From an uncultured Clostridia bacterium (GTDB lineage: Bacteria; Bacillota; Clostridia; Peptostreptococcales; Anaerovoracaceae), in NCBI GenBank assembly GCA_934281605.1, contig CAKQXD010000008.1, forward strand, positions 1 to 64,000: a stretch of 64,000 nucleotides of DNA, read 5' to 3'. This document shows, one piece after another, positions 1-8,076 of the stretch. Positions within the stretch are counted from its first letter, which is position 1. Each line of letters opens with the position of its first letter. Under the pieces are notes generated by a model that saw only the letters and a list, made by a program, of their open reading frames with translations, was not told the DNA's origin and ran no database searches. Both the position numbers and the translations under genes were made by a program.

Positions 1-66
1 GTATCCACCGAAGATGTTTATGCAAAAAAAATAGCCCGCCTTGGGCTGGTGCAGCAGACAAAATGA
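1..66 (+). CDS. Possible C-terminal end of a gene cut by the window start
   Basis: The first 21 codons are open in frame 1 and end at TGA 64-66. The peptide ends in ARLGLVQQTK. An intrinsic terminator follows at 131-161, as expected after a real gene end. The piece is too short to assign a family, and the stop lies inside a 20-base palindrome. It could be chance. Confidence 0.25.
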   Translation, partial: VSTEDVYAKKIARLGLVQQTK

Positions 67-77
67 ATATTTTGTCC
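57..77. repeat. 21-bp palindromic repeat, copy 1
   Basis: GACAAAATGAATATTTTGTC plus one further C. The two 8-base arms (GACAAAAT and ATTTTGTC) are perfectly self-complementary around a 4-base centre. The same 21 bases occur in reverse orientation at 397-417, so the two copies form an inverted pair about 320 bp apart, upstream of an IS3-type gene. Confidence 0.8.
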
Positions 78-130
78 GCGACCTAAAGCCTTGAAATAAC
101 AGAAGATCCGCTGTATTTAAACATCAGGCG

Positions 131-161
131 TCCTGATTCTGGTCGATCATCAGGATTTTTT
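131..161 (+). terminator. Intrinsic terminator
   Basis: TCCTGAT (131-137) pairs with ATCAGGA (149-155) and is followed by a run of T. It would end transcription entering from before the window. Confidence 0.65.
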
Positions 162-220
162 ACAAAGAAGGAATGCGGGATCAAAAAAGTCTGATCGGAA
201 ATGCTTTCGGATATTCCAAA

Positions 221-254
221 AAATCGTTCTGGTTTTCTCGGAACGATTCTTTTT
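221..254 (+). terminator. Intrinsic terminator-like hairpin
   Basis: AATCGTTC (222-229) pairs with GAACGATT (241-248), followed by CTTTTT. It is preceded by an A-run, so it may act in both directions. Apart from this, the terminator at 131-161, the two palindromes and the promoter at 322-350, nothing is recognised in the 377-base stretch 67-443. Confidence 0.5.
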
Positions 255-321
255 CATACGACAGGACAGAACGTCAGCCCCCCAAGTTAACAAAACTTAT
301 ATAGAATTTACACGTTACAGC

Positions 322-350
322 TTGCAGCCATCAGGGGGGTATGGTAATAT
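322..350 (+). promoter_or_regulatory. Putative sigma-A promoter for the OrfA-like gene
   Basis: TTGCAG (322-327), a 17-base spacer and TAATAT (345-350) with an upstream TGG that resembles an extended -10. The transcript would start near 357 and include the palindrome at 397-417 just before the ribosome binding site. Confidence 0.5.
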
Positions 351-396
351 AGTATTGTTAATTAAGTAGTAAATTAGTCAACATTTACAGAAAAGA

Positions 397-417
397 GGAC
401 AAAATATTCATTTTGTC
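397..417. repeat. 21-bp palindromic repeat, copy 2 (inverted)
   Basis: This is the exact reverse complement of 57-77, with arms GACAAAAT (398-405) and ATTTTGTC (410-417). It lies directly upstream of the GGAAAGGGGG ribosome binding site of the gene at 444, so in RNA it would form a short hairpin next to the start. It could be an operator, an RNA switch or one end of a decayed mobile element. Confidence 0.8.
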
Positions 418-443
418 AAAGGAAAAAGGAAAGGGGGCTTTGC

Positions 444-1070
444 ATGGGGCGAGGGAGATTCACTGAAGAAGAGATGGATCGCCTGCTTCAAAATCCATAT
501 GTGGCAGATGTTAACCGGACGAGTATCTCCTATTCCAGAGAATTCAAGCAGCTCTTTATGAGAGAATATACTGCAGGAAGACGCCCGGTGCAGATCTTTC
601 GGGATGCAGGCTTTGATATCGACATGCTGGGATCGAAGAGGATCGAGAGAGCTTGTGCCCGCTGGAAGGAATCTTATGAAAGCGGGACGCTGGGAAGCCG
701 GGAGGCTGTTTTGCATAAAGGAAAAGATGGGAATGAGCAGGCGTACGACCCGGAGCAGATCCAAAGCAATAAGAAGAAGCTTGTAGACCTTTGCAGGGAG
801 CAGGAAAAGACCATACGGATGCTGCGGGCGGAAGTAGAGTTCTTTCGAGAGCTTTGCAGAAGAGGCATCCAGTTAAGCCCGGAGGGAAGAGAGCAAGAGG
901 TGATCTGCCAGATCATAAGCGACGTGGCAGAGAAGGAGGAATGCCGGAACTGTGTGACCCATCTTTGTGAGATAGCAGGGATCAGCCGGAGTCTGTATTA
1001 TCAGAACAAGCGGCGAAGAGACCGGGGCGCGCAGCGTATGACAGGTAACCTTAGTGACAGCGGTGAATAG
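444..1070 (+). CDS. IS3-type OrfA-like HTH protein, probably a transposase remnant
   Basis: A 208-residue protein that begins MGRGRFTEEE, an opening I associate with OrfA-like HTH proteins of IS3 elements. An HTH-like region spans roughly residues 30-80, followed by a coiled-coil-like segment (QEKTIRMLRAEVEFFREL, about 120-137). The last 50 residues (CEIAGISRSLYYQNKRRRDR) resemble the start of IS3 OrfB, but the DDE integrase core that should follow is absent and the frame stops after 13 more codons. The start has a strong AAAGGGGG site. Only 41 bases separate it from the leucine-rich-repeat gene, so the two may share a transcript. Either this is a decayed insertion sequence or a domesticated DNA-binding protein. 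The family assignment is from memory of conserved motifs. Confidence 0.6.
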   Translation: MGRGRFTEEEMDRLLQNPYVADVNRTSISYSREFKQLFMREYTAGRRPVQIFRDAGFDIDMLGSKRIERACARWKESYESGTLGSREAVLHKGKDGNEQAYDPEQIQSNKKKLVDLCREQEKTIRMLRAEVEFFRELCRRGIQLSPEGREQEVICQIISDVAEKEECRNCVTHLCEIAGISRSLYYQNKRRRDRGAQRMTGNLSDSGE

Positions 1071-1111
1071 CAATAAAACGGTAGTTATAGTAGGATTGAA
1101 AGGAAAAAACG

Positions 1112-4100
1112 ATGAAGAAGAGAAAATTAGTACTGGCACTGATGCTGAGTCTGATGATGCTGGTGACCATGATCCCGTCGTTTAGTTTCGCGGATGAGAC
1201 AGGCGGCGCGGCAAGCAGTGCCGGAAGCGGTACGACAAGTGCTGCGATGTCCGGGAACTGCGGAGCGACAGCAAACGATCATGTGACGTGGAAATTGACG
1301 CAGAATAATAGTGACGCTGCCAATCCAACGTATACGCTGACGATCTCAGGATCAGGAGCAATGGCGGATTATAAGAACCCCAACGGAGACGTTACCCTGG
1401 CAGCACCGTGGTATCAGACTCTGAGCGCTGACGCTGCGACCAAACTGTTCCCGATCACCAATATCGAGATTGGCGACAAGGTCACTGGATTAGGAGACTA
1501 TGCGTTTGCATATACCGAGATTGCGGCTATTGGATTTCAAAAAAATGTGACGGATTACGGTGATAATCTGTATTCCCACTGTTCCAAAGTCGAAGTAGTT
1601 GACTGGGCTGGTTTTAACCCGAAGAACATTTCTGACGGATACGTAACTGAACAGACGGCGACCGGTTCTTTCGTACCGTTCGGTATGTTTGACTATTGCG
1701 AAAAACTGGATCAGTGTAAAAACGGAGCAACAACTTATCCTGCTGGAGAATTAGTATTTCCTGAAAATATCACGGGGGCTATGACAGCTGCATTCAGAGG
1801 AACGGGTTTCAGCTCGATCGACTTTGAAAGCAGCAACCTGACCCGCGCTGGCGCATATGTGTTTTCTTATATGCCGAACCTGACGGAGCTTACCCTTCCG
1901 GGCAAGGTGAAATTCTATCAACAGAACAATGACATGCAGTCCTCCGCATTTCAAGGTTGTGCAGCTTTGGAGAAAGTAACGCTGGATGACTCCGTGACGA
2001 TCATTCCTTACAGAATGTTTTCCCAATGTTCCAAACTTGCTGAAGTGCAGGCGGATAAAGCTGATTCAAAGCTGGAAACGATCGACAGAAATGCATTCGC
2101 TCAATGCGGGAAATTGGCAAGCTTTACATTCCCGGACGCATTGAAAATCCTTAGAAATTCTGCCTTCATTCAGACTGGTTTGACCAGTGTAGAATTGGGT
2201 GCTGTCGAAACTTTGGACAATAACGTATTCCAGGGCTGCGCCAGCTTAGAGACTGTAAGCATCGAAGGAACTAAAGATCTAAAACTTCCGGGGAGCCTGT
2301 TCAATGGAAGCTGGAATAACAGCACCCATGGTTTCGATAATGATGGCGCGAAGCTGACAAGTTTTACGGTCAAAAATGGTGATTTATCGGATTTTAGTTT
2401 AAGCGGATCGAAAGCGACTCTGAAAAACGTTATGCTGGGCGACGGCGTGACCAATGTTCCGGACGGATTGCTGTCCGGATTTGAAGCGCTGAAAACAGTC
2501 TCCCTGGGCAAAGGGATAACAACGATTGCCGACAATACGTTTAAAGGCTGTACCTCGCTGAAATCCATCGAATTATCCGAGGGGTTAATATCAATCGGAA
2601 ATCATGCGTTTAATGGATGCACAAGCCTGGATACAGTTGATCTGAAAAAAGCCCGTGCACTCAAAACGTTAGGACGGAGCGCATTTGAGGGGTGCACGGC
2701 TTTAACGGAAATCGAAATTCCTGATGCAGTGACCGAGATCGGAATCAATGCATTTAACGGGTGCAGTAAGTTGATCAAAGTTGATATTTCACCAAATTCC
2801 AAGCTGACAACTATTGGCGGCAGTGCATTCATAAATTCCAAGGTTCCGTATTTTTACATACCATCCGGAGTTACGAGCATAGGCTACCAGGCATTTTTCT
2901 TTGGTTCTGAGCCGACGAATAAAAAGATTACCTATGATTTAAGCGGATGGGACACAAAGAACTTAAACACAAGTGTATTTGGAAAATGGTGCTTCAGCCA
3001 GTATTGGAAGGGTACTAATTATCAGGAAATCGCGCGCACGTTCTATCTTCCTGATGATGCAGCCGTGCCGTATTTGCCGGTAGGAACCAGCTCTATCTAT
3101 ACTGATGTTAATCCTGACGACAAGGCAGATCGTACAAGAAATGCGGTTTACGCTGTGACTAACGGAGGTACGTTCGCTAAAAATACAGATTTCACAGCGG
3201 ATACCCTTGCAACGCCAATCAAAAAAAATAACAAGTTCGAGGGGTGGTATGATAATAAAGCGTGCGATGATCCTGCTGTAAGCACTGCTCCAACGGCAGG
3301 TAAGACCTACTACGCGAAATGGGCTAAAAAAGATCCTAGCACGATCGCTCTGAAAGATAACTTGAAGTTAGACAGAACATATGGCGATTCTGCAGTAACT
3401 TTATCAAAAGACAGCTGCAATGTAACAGGGAGCAATGGCGACATCACCTTCGTTTATGAGCAGAAGGATGGAGATAAGTGGATCAAGGTTGATGGTGTTC
3501 CAACTAACGCTGGAACATACCGTGTGAAAGCAATGCTCGACGAAGATGCGGATAACGCAAGTGCGGAATCAGCGTATGTGAACTTTACCATAGCGAAAGC
3601 AAATCCGGCATATGATGTACCAGAGAATCTGGTCGCCATCGAAGGCCAGACTCTTGCAGATGTAAGCCTGCCGAAGGGCTTTACTTGGGATGCTGATGAA
3701 ACGACTTCTGTAGGTAACCCGGGAAAGAACGAGTTTATTGTGACCTACACACCAGCTGATACAGACAACTATAATACGATCACGGGTATCAAAGTAACAG
3801 TGAAAGTATCCATGAAGATGGTGCCTCTCAATGAAGCGCCTGTCATTAACGCAGAGGACAAGACTCTGACGGTAGGCGATAAATTCGACCCGCTGTATGG
3901 CGTAACGGCTACTGATAAGGAAGACAGAGATTTGACAGACCAGATCGAGATCGCAGAAAACACCGTAGACACTTCCAAGGCCGGCCTCTATAGTGTAACC
4001 TACAAGGTAACGGACAAGGGCGGCGCAACGACTCAGAAGTCAATCAACGTGGTAGTCAAGGAAAAGACGGCTCCGCCGACAACCGTATCGCAGGACGGCT

Positions 4101-4216
4101 CCGCTAATGGTGCAAAGACCGGAGATGCGATGCCGATCGGTATGCTGGCTGTACTGATGCTGGCTGCAGCAGCAGGAATCGCAGTTTGCGGCAGGAAGCT
4201 GTATAAGAGCAGATAA
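1112..4216 (+). CDS. BspA-type leucine-rich-repeat cell-surface protein
   Basis: A 1034-residue secreted protein. Residues 1-27 form a signal peptide (basic MKKRK, hydrophobic core, cleavage near SFA/DE). From about residue 110 to 640 there are many LRR_5 repeats of the form AFxGCxxLxxVxLPxxVTxIGxxAF, the BspA/TpLRR type found in adhesins of host-associated bacteria. An InlB-type B-repeat follows (GGTF...FEGWYDN...YYAKW, about 685-745), then Ig-like segments and a DUF5011-like domain (about 905-990). The C-terminus has KTGD, a hydrophobic stretch and a basic KLYKSR tail. This resembles a cell-wall sorting signal in which the usual LP of LPxTG is replaced, so sortase anchoring is possible but unproven. 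It is likely an adhesin or host-matrix binder; the ligand cannot be told. Confidence 0.85.
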   Translation: MKKRKLVLALMLSLMMLVTMIPSFSFADETGGAASSAGSGTTSAAMSGNCGATANDHVTWKLTQNNSDAANPTYTLTISGSGAMADYKNPNGDVTLAAPWYQTLSADAATKLFPITNIEIGDKVTGLGDYAFAYTEIAAIGFQKNVTDYGDNLYSHCSKVEVVDWAGFNPKNISDGYVTEQTATGSFVPFGMFDYCEKLDQCKNGATTYPAGELVFPENITGAMTAAFRGTGFSSIDFESSNLTRAGAYVFSYMPNLTELTLPGKVKFYQQNNDMQSSAFQGCAALEKVTLDDSVTIIPYRMFSQCSKLAEVQADKADSKLETIDRNAFAQCGKLASFTFPDALKILRNSAFIQTGLTSVELGAVETLDNNVFQGCASLETVSIEGTKDLKLPGSLFNGSWNNSTHGFDNDGAKLTSFTVKNGDLSDFSLSGSKATLKNVMLGDGVTNVPDGLLSGFEALKTVSLGKGITTIADNTFKGCTSLKSIELSEGLISIGNHAFNGCTSLDTVDLKKARALKTLGRSAFEGCTALTEIEIPDAVTEIGINAFNGCSKLIKVDISPNSKLTTIGGSAFINSKVPYFYIPSGVTSIGYQAFFFGSEPTNKKITYDLSGWDTKNLNTSVFGKWCFSQYWKGTNYQEIARTFYLPDDAAVPYLPVGTSSIYTDVNPDDKADRTRNAVYAVTNGGTFAKNTDFTADTLATPIKKNNKFEGWYDNKACDDPAVSTAPTAGKTYYAKWAKKDPSTIALKDNLKLDRTYGDSAVTLSKDSCNVTGSNGDITFVYEQKDGDKWIKVDGVPTNAGTYRVKAMLDEDADNASAESAYVNFTIAKANPAYDVPENLVAIEGQTLADVSLPKGFTWDADETTSVGNPGKNEFIVTYTPADTDNYNTITGIKVTVKVSMKMVPLNEAPVINAEDKTLTVGDKFDPLYGVTATDKEDRDLTDQIEIAENTVDTSKAGLYSVTYKVTDKGGATTQKSINVVVKEKTAPPTTVSQDGSANGAKTGDAMPIGMLAVLMLAAAAGIAVCGRKLYKSR

Positions 4217-4247
4217 GTAAAATAGCAAAACTTAATACGCAATAACC

Positions 4248-4310
4248 AAACGGGAGATTCAAACGAGGGGACTGCATGTCAGCAGACCATCGTCGTTGGA
4301 TCTCCTGTTT
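4248..4310 (+). terminator. Long imperfect hairpin after the LRR gene
   Basis: AAACGGGAGAT...CAAACGA (4248-4266) pairs with TCGTTGGATCTCCTGTTT (4293-4310) with a few wobbles and a bulge. An inner CTGC/GCAG stem sits in the loop. The T-run is weak (TGTTTTGC), so it may terminate poorly or mainly protect the 3' end of the mRNA. Confidence 0.45.
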
Positions 4311-4379
4311 TGCTACACTCGGGATTCTAGTGATCCCAGGCTGCAGGACTGACCTGATTGGAGCTGCTCCGACGGTCAA

Positions 4380-4521
4380 TTCATCCTTAACGGGCTTAAT
4401 TCTGGAAATAAGGATGAAACCGGGTGAAATCGACCTGCGCTTTAAGGCCCTTCATCTTTAAACTTGCGATGCTGGTCAATAGGGATGAAAAACTGCCTAA
4501 ATTTTGGTAAATTTTCATCCC
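4380..4521. repeat. GGATGA inverted-repeat cluster A
   Basis: Within 142 bases there are alternating copies of TAAGGATGAA and its complement. TTCATCCTTA (4380-4389) pairs with TAAGGATGAA (4409-4418), and GGGATGAAAA (4482-4491) pairs with TTTTCATCCC (4512-4521). The spacers contain TTCTGGAAATAAGGATGA and GCCTAAA. The same words, including CTGGAAAT and GCCTAAA, recur in cluster B at 23516-23661. No gene is seen here. Both clusters lie 3' of surface-protein genes. This suggests a family of small intergenic hairpin repeats. Confidence 0.65.
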
Positions 4522-4609
4522 AATGCCGGCAACGCTAAGCTATGGATTCATCATCACTACCCCCGTCCCCAACCCTAAAAATTAAAACAAAAAAACTTCA
4601 AAAAACCAG

Positions 4610-4641
4610 TTGACATTGGTCAGCAGCTGTAGTATTATAAT
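4610..4641 (+). promoter_or_regulatory. Sigma-A promoter of the ABC transporter operon
   Basis: TTGACA (4610-4615) with TATTAT at 4633-4638 (17-base spacer) or TATAAT at 4636-4641 (20-base spacer). A palindromic operator candidate begins 7 bases downstream, overlapping the expected start of transcription. The start codon lies about 340 bases downstream, so the 5' leader is unusually long. Confidence 0.7.
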
Positions 4642-4647
4642 CGTGGA

Positions 4648-4663
4648 GTTAGGTGATACTAAC
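4648..4663. promoter_or_regulatory. Operator-like palindrome GTTAG-N6-CTAAC, site 1
   Basis: GTTAG (4648-4652), six bases, CTAAC (4659-4663). With its flanks (TTAGGT...CTAACCT) it matches much of the DtxR/IdeR iron-box consensus TTAGGTTAGCCTAACCTAA. Its place immediately after the -10 is where a repressor would block transcription. The link to a metal-dependent DtxR-family repressor is inference. Confidence 0.55.
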
Positions 4664-4714
4664 CTCCTTGATAAATTATTTTACTCATGTGAAACAAAAC
4701 CTTACCTCATTTCC

Positions 4715-4766
4715 GCCTATATAAGGAAATAAGCCGGTGCGTTTTACGCATCGGCTTTATATAGGC
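4715..4766 (+). promoter_or_regulatory. Long leader hairpin between the two operator-like sites
   Basis: GCCTATATA pairs with TATATAGGC at the base, and AAGCCGGTGCGT pairs with ACGCATCGGCTT above, with a bulge AGGAAAT on the 5' side. The top is terminator-like, but no T-run follows. It could be a weak attenuator or an RNA-stability element. Confidence 0.5.
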
Positions 4767-4772
4767 AGAACC

Positions 4773-4788
4773 GTTAGTTAAAACTAAC
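4773..4788. promoter_or_regulatory. Operator-like palindrome GTTAG-N6-CTAAC, site 2
   Basis: GTTAG (4773-4777), TTAAAA, CTAAC (4784-4788): the same half-sites and the same 6-base spacing as site 1, 125 bases downstream. Two identical spaced palindromes on either side of a hairpin suggest either looping by a dimeric repressor or a second control point inside the leader. Confidence 0.55.
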
Positions 4789-4915
4789 GAAGTTAAACAC
4801 AACAAACAAACGACGACAATTATCCTTAACGGATTTCATTAAACGACAAAAACGACAACTAAAACCTTATACCTCAACAACAAGGTGAAACACCAACTCA
4901 GACCAATGAAAAGCA

Positions 4916-4953
4916 CTTGAAACACTTGCAGCACCCGCTGCAAGTGTTTCAAG
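4916..4953 (+). promoter_or_regulatory. Perfect 17-bp hairpin upstream of the ATPase start
   Basis: CTTGAAACACTTGCAGC (4916-4932) is fully complementary to GCTGCAAGTGTTTCAAG (4937-4953) around the loop ACCC. The ribosome binding site (AAGAAAGGAAG) begins about 17 bases later. There is no T-run, so this is not a classic terminator. An upstream ATG at 4917 in the ATPase frame lies inside the hairpin and has no ribosome binding site. Confidence 0.7.
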
Positions 4954-4988
4954 CGTATAACCATACAAACAAGAAAGGAAGAAGAACT

Positions 4989-5690
4989 GTGGCATTTCTG
5001 GAAGTAAACCAAATTCGAAAATCCTTTGGACAGGGGGATACGCGCATCGAAGTCCTTCGAGGAATTGATCTGACCGTAGAAAAAGGCAGGATCTGCGTGC
5101 TCCTGGGACCATCGGGGAGCGGGAAATCGACCCTTCTCAACATCATCGGCGGTATCGACGGGCCGGACAGCGGCAGCGTCGCCATCGCCGGAGAAAAAAT
5201 CGAAGACATGAACGAAAAGAAGCTGTCTCTGTATCGCAGAAAACATCTGGGATACGTCTTTCAGCAGTACAACCTTATCGGCAACCTCACCGTGAAGGAG
5301 AACATCGAAGTAGGTGCGTACCTGAGCGATGCGCCGCTTGATGTAGACGAATTGCTTCACGTGCTGGGACTTTGGGATCATAAAGACAAGCTGCCCAATC
5401 AGATTTCCGGAGGACAGCAGCAGAGAACGGCTATAGGCAGAGCCATCGTCAAGAACCCCGACGTTCTGCTGTGCGATGAGCCGACGGGGGCTTTGGATTA
5501 TAAAACCTCCAAGGAGATCCTGGAACTGATCGAGCAGGTCAACAGCAAGTATCAGAACACTATCATCATTGTGACCCACAACGACGCCATCAAGCTCATG
5601 GCCGATCAGGTGGTTTCGCTGCGTGACGGACAGATCCGGAGTCAGGTCTACAACAACCACAAGATACCGGCGATGCAGCTGGAATGGTAG
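4989..5690 (+). CDS. ABC transporter ATP-binding protein (MacB/LolD type)
   Basis: A 233-residue ATPase. Walker A is GPSGSGKST (about residue 40), the signature is ISGGQQQR, Walker B is VLLCDEPTGALD and the H-loop is IIVTHND. The preserved GALD D-loop and short length fit the MacB/LolD/FtsE group that energises FtsX-fold permeases. I chose GTG 4989 because it follows AAGAAAGGAAGAAG at good spacing; the upstream in-frame ATG 4917 is buried in a hairpin. The stop is 11 bases before the permease start, so the two genes are one operon. The long leader with two GTTAG-N6-CTAAC palindromes points to transcriptional control. The substrate is unknown; candidates are lipids, peptides or antimicrobials. 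Confidence 0.88.
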   Translation: MAFLEVNQIRKSFGQGDTRIEVLRGIDLTVEKGRICVLLGPSGSGKSTLLNIIGGIDGPDSGSVAIAGEKIEDMNEKKLSLYRRKHLGYVFQQYNLIGNLTVKENIEVGAYLSDAPLDVDELLHVLGLWDHKDKLPNQISGGQQQRTAIGRAIVKNPDVLLCDEPTGALDYKTSKEILELIEQVNSKYQNTIIIVTHNDAIKLMADQVVSLRDGQIRSQVYNNHKIPAMQLEW

Positions 5691-5701
5691 GTGAGCGACC
5701 G

Positions 5702-8014
5702 ATGAAGAATCCATTGCGAAAACGATACAAGCGGGAGCTGCGGCAGGATCTCGGCAAATATCTGGCGATTTTCCTGTTCATGCTCCTTTCCATCGGATTT
5801 ATTTCCGGTTTTCTGGTGGCGGGCACCAGCATGAAGGCGGCCTACGACCAGAGCTTTGAAAAATATAACATTGAGGACGGTCACTTCATCCTCAAGGAAA
5901 AAGCAGATAAAGATCTGATCAAAAACCTGCAGAAGGACGAGCATATCAAACTATACGCCCAGCCTTACATAGAAGAAAAAACGAAGGACGACAACACCTA
6001 TCGGATCTACGCCAACCGTAAAACGGTCAACAAGATCAGCGTGCTGTCGGGACGACTGGCCAAGTCCGACGATGAGATCACCGTAGACAGGCTCTTTGCA
6101 GAAAACAACGATATCAAAGTAGGAGATTCCATCACCCTCAACGGGACGTCGTGGAAGGTCTGCGGACTGGTAGCCTTTTCCGATTACAGCGCCCTGTATG
6201 AAGACAACTCGGATCTCATGTTCGATGCACAGAACTTCACGGTAGCGGCCGTGACCCAGGGTGGATTCGATGCCATGGCGGAGAATTTAAAGGATCTGGA
6301 AGACGGAAGCACCCAGACCCGCAGCCTCCACTACGATTATGCGTGGAAGTGGAACAAACAGGGCATGAGCGAACAGACGGCGCGCGACAAGTCGGATGAT
6401 CTCATGTCAAGCCTAGTGAAGGAAGCGTTTTTCAGTGACAACGAGGTCAAGGATTTCCTGCAGGAAGCCGATAACCAGGCGATCCATTTCTCGGGGAACG
6501 ACATCGGCAGCGACAGACAGATGGTCATCTGGTTCATGTACATCATCACGGCGATCCTGGCATTTGTCTTTGCAGTGACGACCCTCAACACCATCGAAAA
6601 AGAGGCAACTGTCATCGGTACGCTGCGGGCGTCCGGCTATACCAGAGCCGAGCTGATCCGCCACTACATGACCCTGCCGGTGATCATTACGCTGATCGCC
6701 TGCGTCATCGGAAACATCCTGGGGTACTCCCTCTTTAAGGATACGGTGGCGACCATCTACTACGGAAGCTACTCGCTGCCGACCTATAAGACCCTGTGGA
6801 ATCCGGAAGCGTTTCTGCTGTCTACCTTGGGGCCGGAAATCATCATGATCCTGATCAATTTCCTGGCACTTTATAAAAAGCTGAAGCTTTCGCCGCTGGC
6901 GTTCCTGAGGGGGCAGACTGCCAAGGAGAAGAAGAGCCGCGCGGTGCGTCTGCCGAATATCCGGTTCCTCAACCGGTTCCGTCTGCGGGTCATTTTGCAG
7001 AACAAGGGAAGCTATCTGGTGCTGCTCTTCGGCATTCTGTTTGCCAACCTGCTGCTCATGTTCGGGCTGATGTTCACACCGCTGCTGGAGCAGTACAAAG
7101 GCGAGGTGCTGGATCATCAGATCAGCAAATACCAGTATGTGCTGAAGGACACGGTGGAAACCGAGACGGCGGGAGCTGAGAAATACACCATCAACACGCT
7201 GAAATACAAAGGCGGCATCGACGAGGATATGTCGGTGTACGGCATCCGGGAGAATTCATCGTATATTGACGATGCAAAGATGAATCTGAAGGATCAGGAC
7301 GAATACAGGGTTCTGGTGTCGTCGGCATTTGCCGATAAGACGGGTATCCGGAAGGGAGAAAAGCTGGAGCTGGACGACAAATACGCCAACAAGACCTATA
7401 CCTTTAAAGTGGTCGGCACGGTGGATTATCCGGCGGGACTGGCTGTCTTCATGGACATCGACCGGTGCAACGACCTGTTCGATTATGGCGACGATTACTT
7501 CACCGGCTATTTCAGCAACACGAAGATCACCGACATCGACGACGATGACATCGCCAACGTCTTTACAGAAAAGGATCTGCAGAACACCACGGAGCAGCTG
7601 GAACAGTCCATGGGCATGGTATTCTACATGTTCGGCGGATTCGCTGTCGTGACTTTCGCACTGGTGCTCTACGTGCTTTCTAAAGTGGTGCTGGAACGCA
7701 ACTCGCGGGCCATTTCCATCGTCAAGATCCTGGGCTACAGCAACCGGGAGATCTCGGGACTTTACAACGCGTCCACGGCGGTGGCAGTCGTACTGTGTCT
7801 GCTCATCAGTCTGCCGGTGGATTACAAGCTGCTGCAGGTGGTCTACCAGATCATGATGCAAAAGTTTGCCGGCTGGCTTACCTTCTACGTCAAGCCGTCG
7901 CTGTTCCCGGAGATGTTCCTTATCGGTATCGTGATCTACGCCATCATCAGTCTGGCGCTCAATAGAAAGATACGCAAAGTCCCGATGGACGAAGCGCTCA
8001 AATGCAATGAATAA
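5702..8014 (+). CDS. FtsX-like ABC transporter permease
   Basis: A 770-residue membrane protein with the double FtsX layout. There is one membrane helix near residues 20-42, a large extracytoplasmic domain, three or four helices around 285-410 ending in the coupling-type SPLAFLRG, a further helix after about 440, a second external domain and a last helix group from about 640 to the end. The C-terminal IVKILGYSNREI motif is typical of FtsX permeases that contact the ATPase. I chose ATG 5702 because AGGTGAG sits six bases upstream; ATG 5684 overlaps the ATPase stop and lacks a site. With the preceding ATPase it probably works as a mechanotransmitter or exporter of the BceB/MacB kind. No adjacent sensor kinase is present. 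Confidence 0.85.
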   Translation: MKNPLRKRYKRELRQDLGKYLAIFLFMLLSIGFISGFLVAGTSMKAAYDQSFEKYNIEDGHFILKEKADKDLIKNLQKDEHIKLYAQPYIEEKTKDDNTYRIYANRKTVNKISVLSGRLAKSDDEITVDRLFAENNDIKVGDSITLNGTSWKVCGLVAFSDYSALYEDNSDLMFDAQNFTVAAVTQGGFDAMAENLKDLEDGSTQTRSLHYDYAWKWNKQGMSEQTARDKSDDLMSSLVKEAFFSDNEVKDFLQEADNQAIHFSGNDIGSDRQMVIWFMYIITAILAFVFAVTTLNTIEKEATVIGTLRASGYTRAELIRHYMTLPVIITLIACVIGNILGYSLFKDTVATIYYGSYSLPTYKTLWNPEAFLLSTLGPEIIMILINFLALYKKLKLSPLAFLRGQTAKEKKSRAVRLPNIRFLNRFRLRVILQNKGSYLVLLFGILFANLLLMFGLMFTPLLEQYKGEVLDHQISKYQYVLKDTVETETAGAEKYTINTLKYKGGIDEDMSVYGIRENSSYIDDAKMNLKDQDEYRVLVSSAFADKTGIRKGEKLELDDKYANKTYTFKVVGTVDYPAGLAVFMDIDRCNDLFDYGDDYFTGYFSNTKITDIDDDDIANVFTEKDLQNTTEQLEQSMGMVFYMFGGFAVVTFALVLYVLSKVVLERNSRAISIVKILGYSNREISGLYNASTAVAVVLCLLISLPVDYKLLQVVYQIMMQKFAGWLTFYVKPSLFPEMFLIGIVIYAIISLALNRKIRKVPMDEALKCNE

Positions 8015-8025
8015 CGAATAACAAA

Positions 8026-8076
8026 AAGATCTGCCCGGGCAAGGCAAAAGCCAAAGCTCGGGCAGATTTTTTTTTA
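8026..8076 (+). terminator. Intrinsic terminator of the ABC operon
   Basis: ATCTGCCCGGGC (8029-8040) pairs with GCTCGGGCAGAT (8056-8067), followed by nine T. A strong terminator with an A-rich 5' side. Confidence 0.9.

Noticed and set aside
4917..4988. Upstream ATG start for the ABC ATPase
   Set aside because: The ATG lies inside a perfect 17-bp hairpin with no ribosome binding site; the GTG at 4989 has one and begins at the conserved domain.
4839..5714. 291-codon open frame on the minus strand
   Set aside because: It lies wholly opposite the ABC ATPase with clear Walker motifs, has no ribosome binding site and shows no family features.
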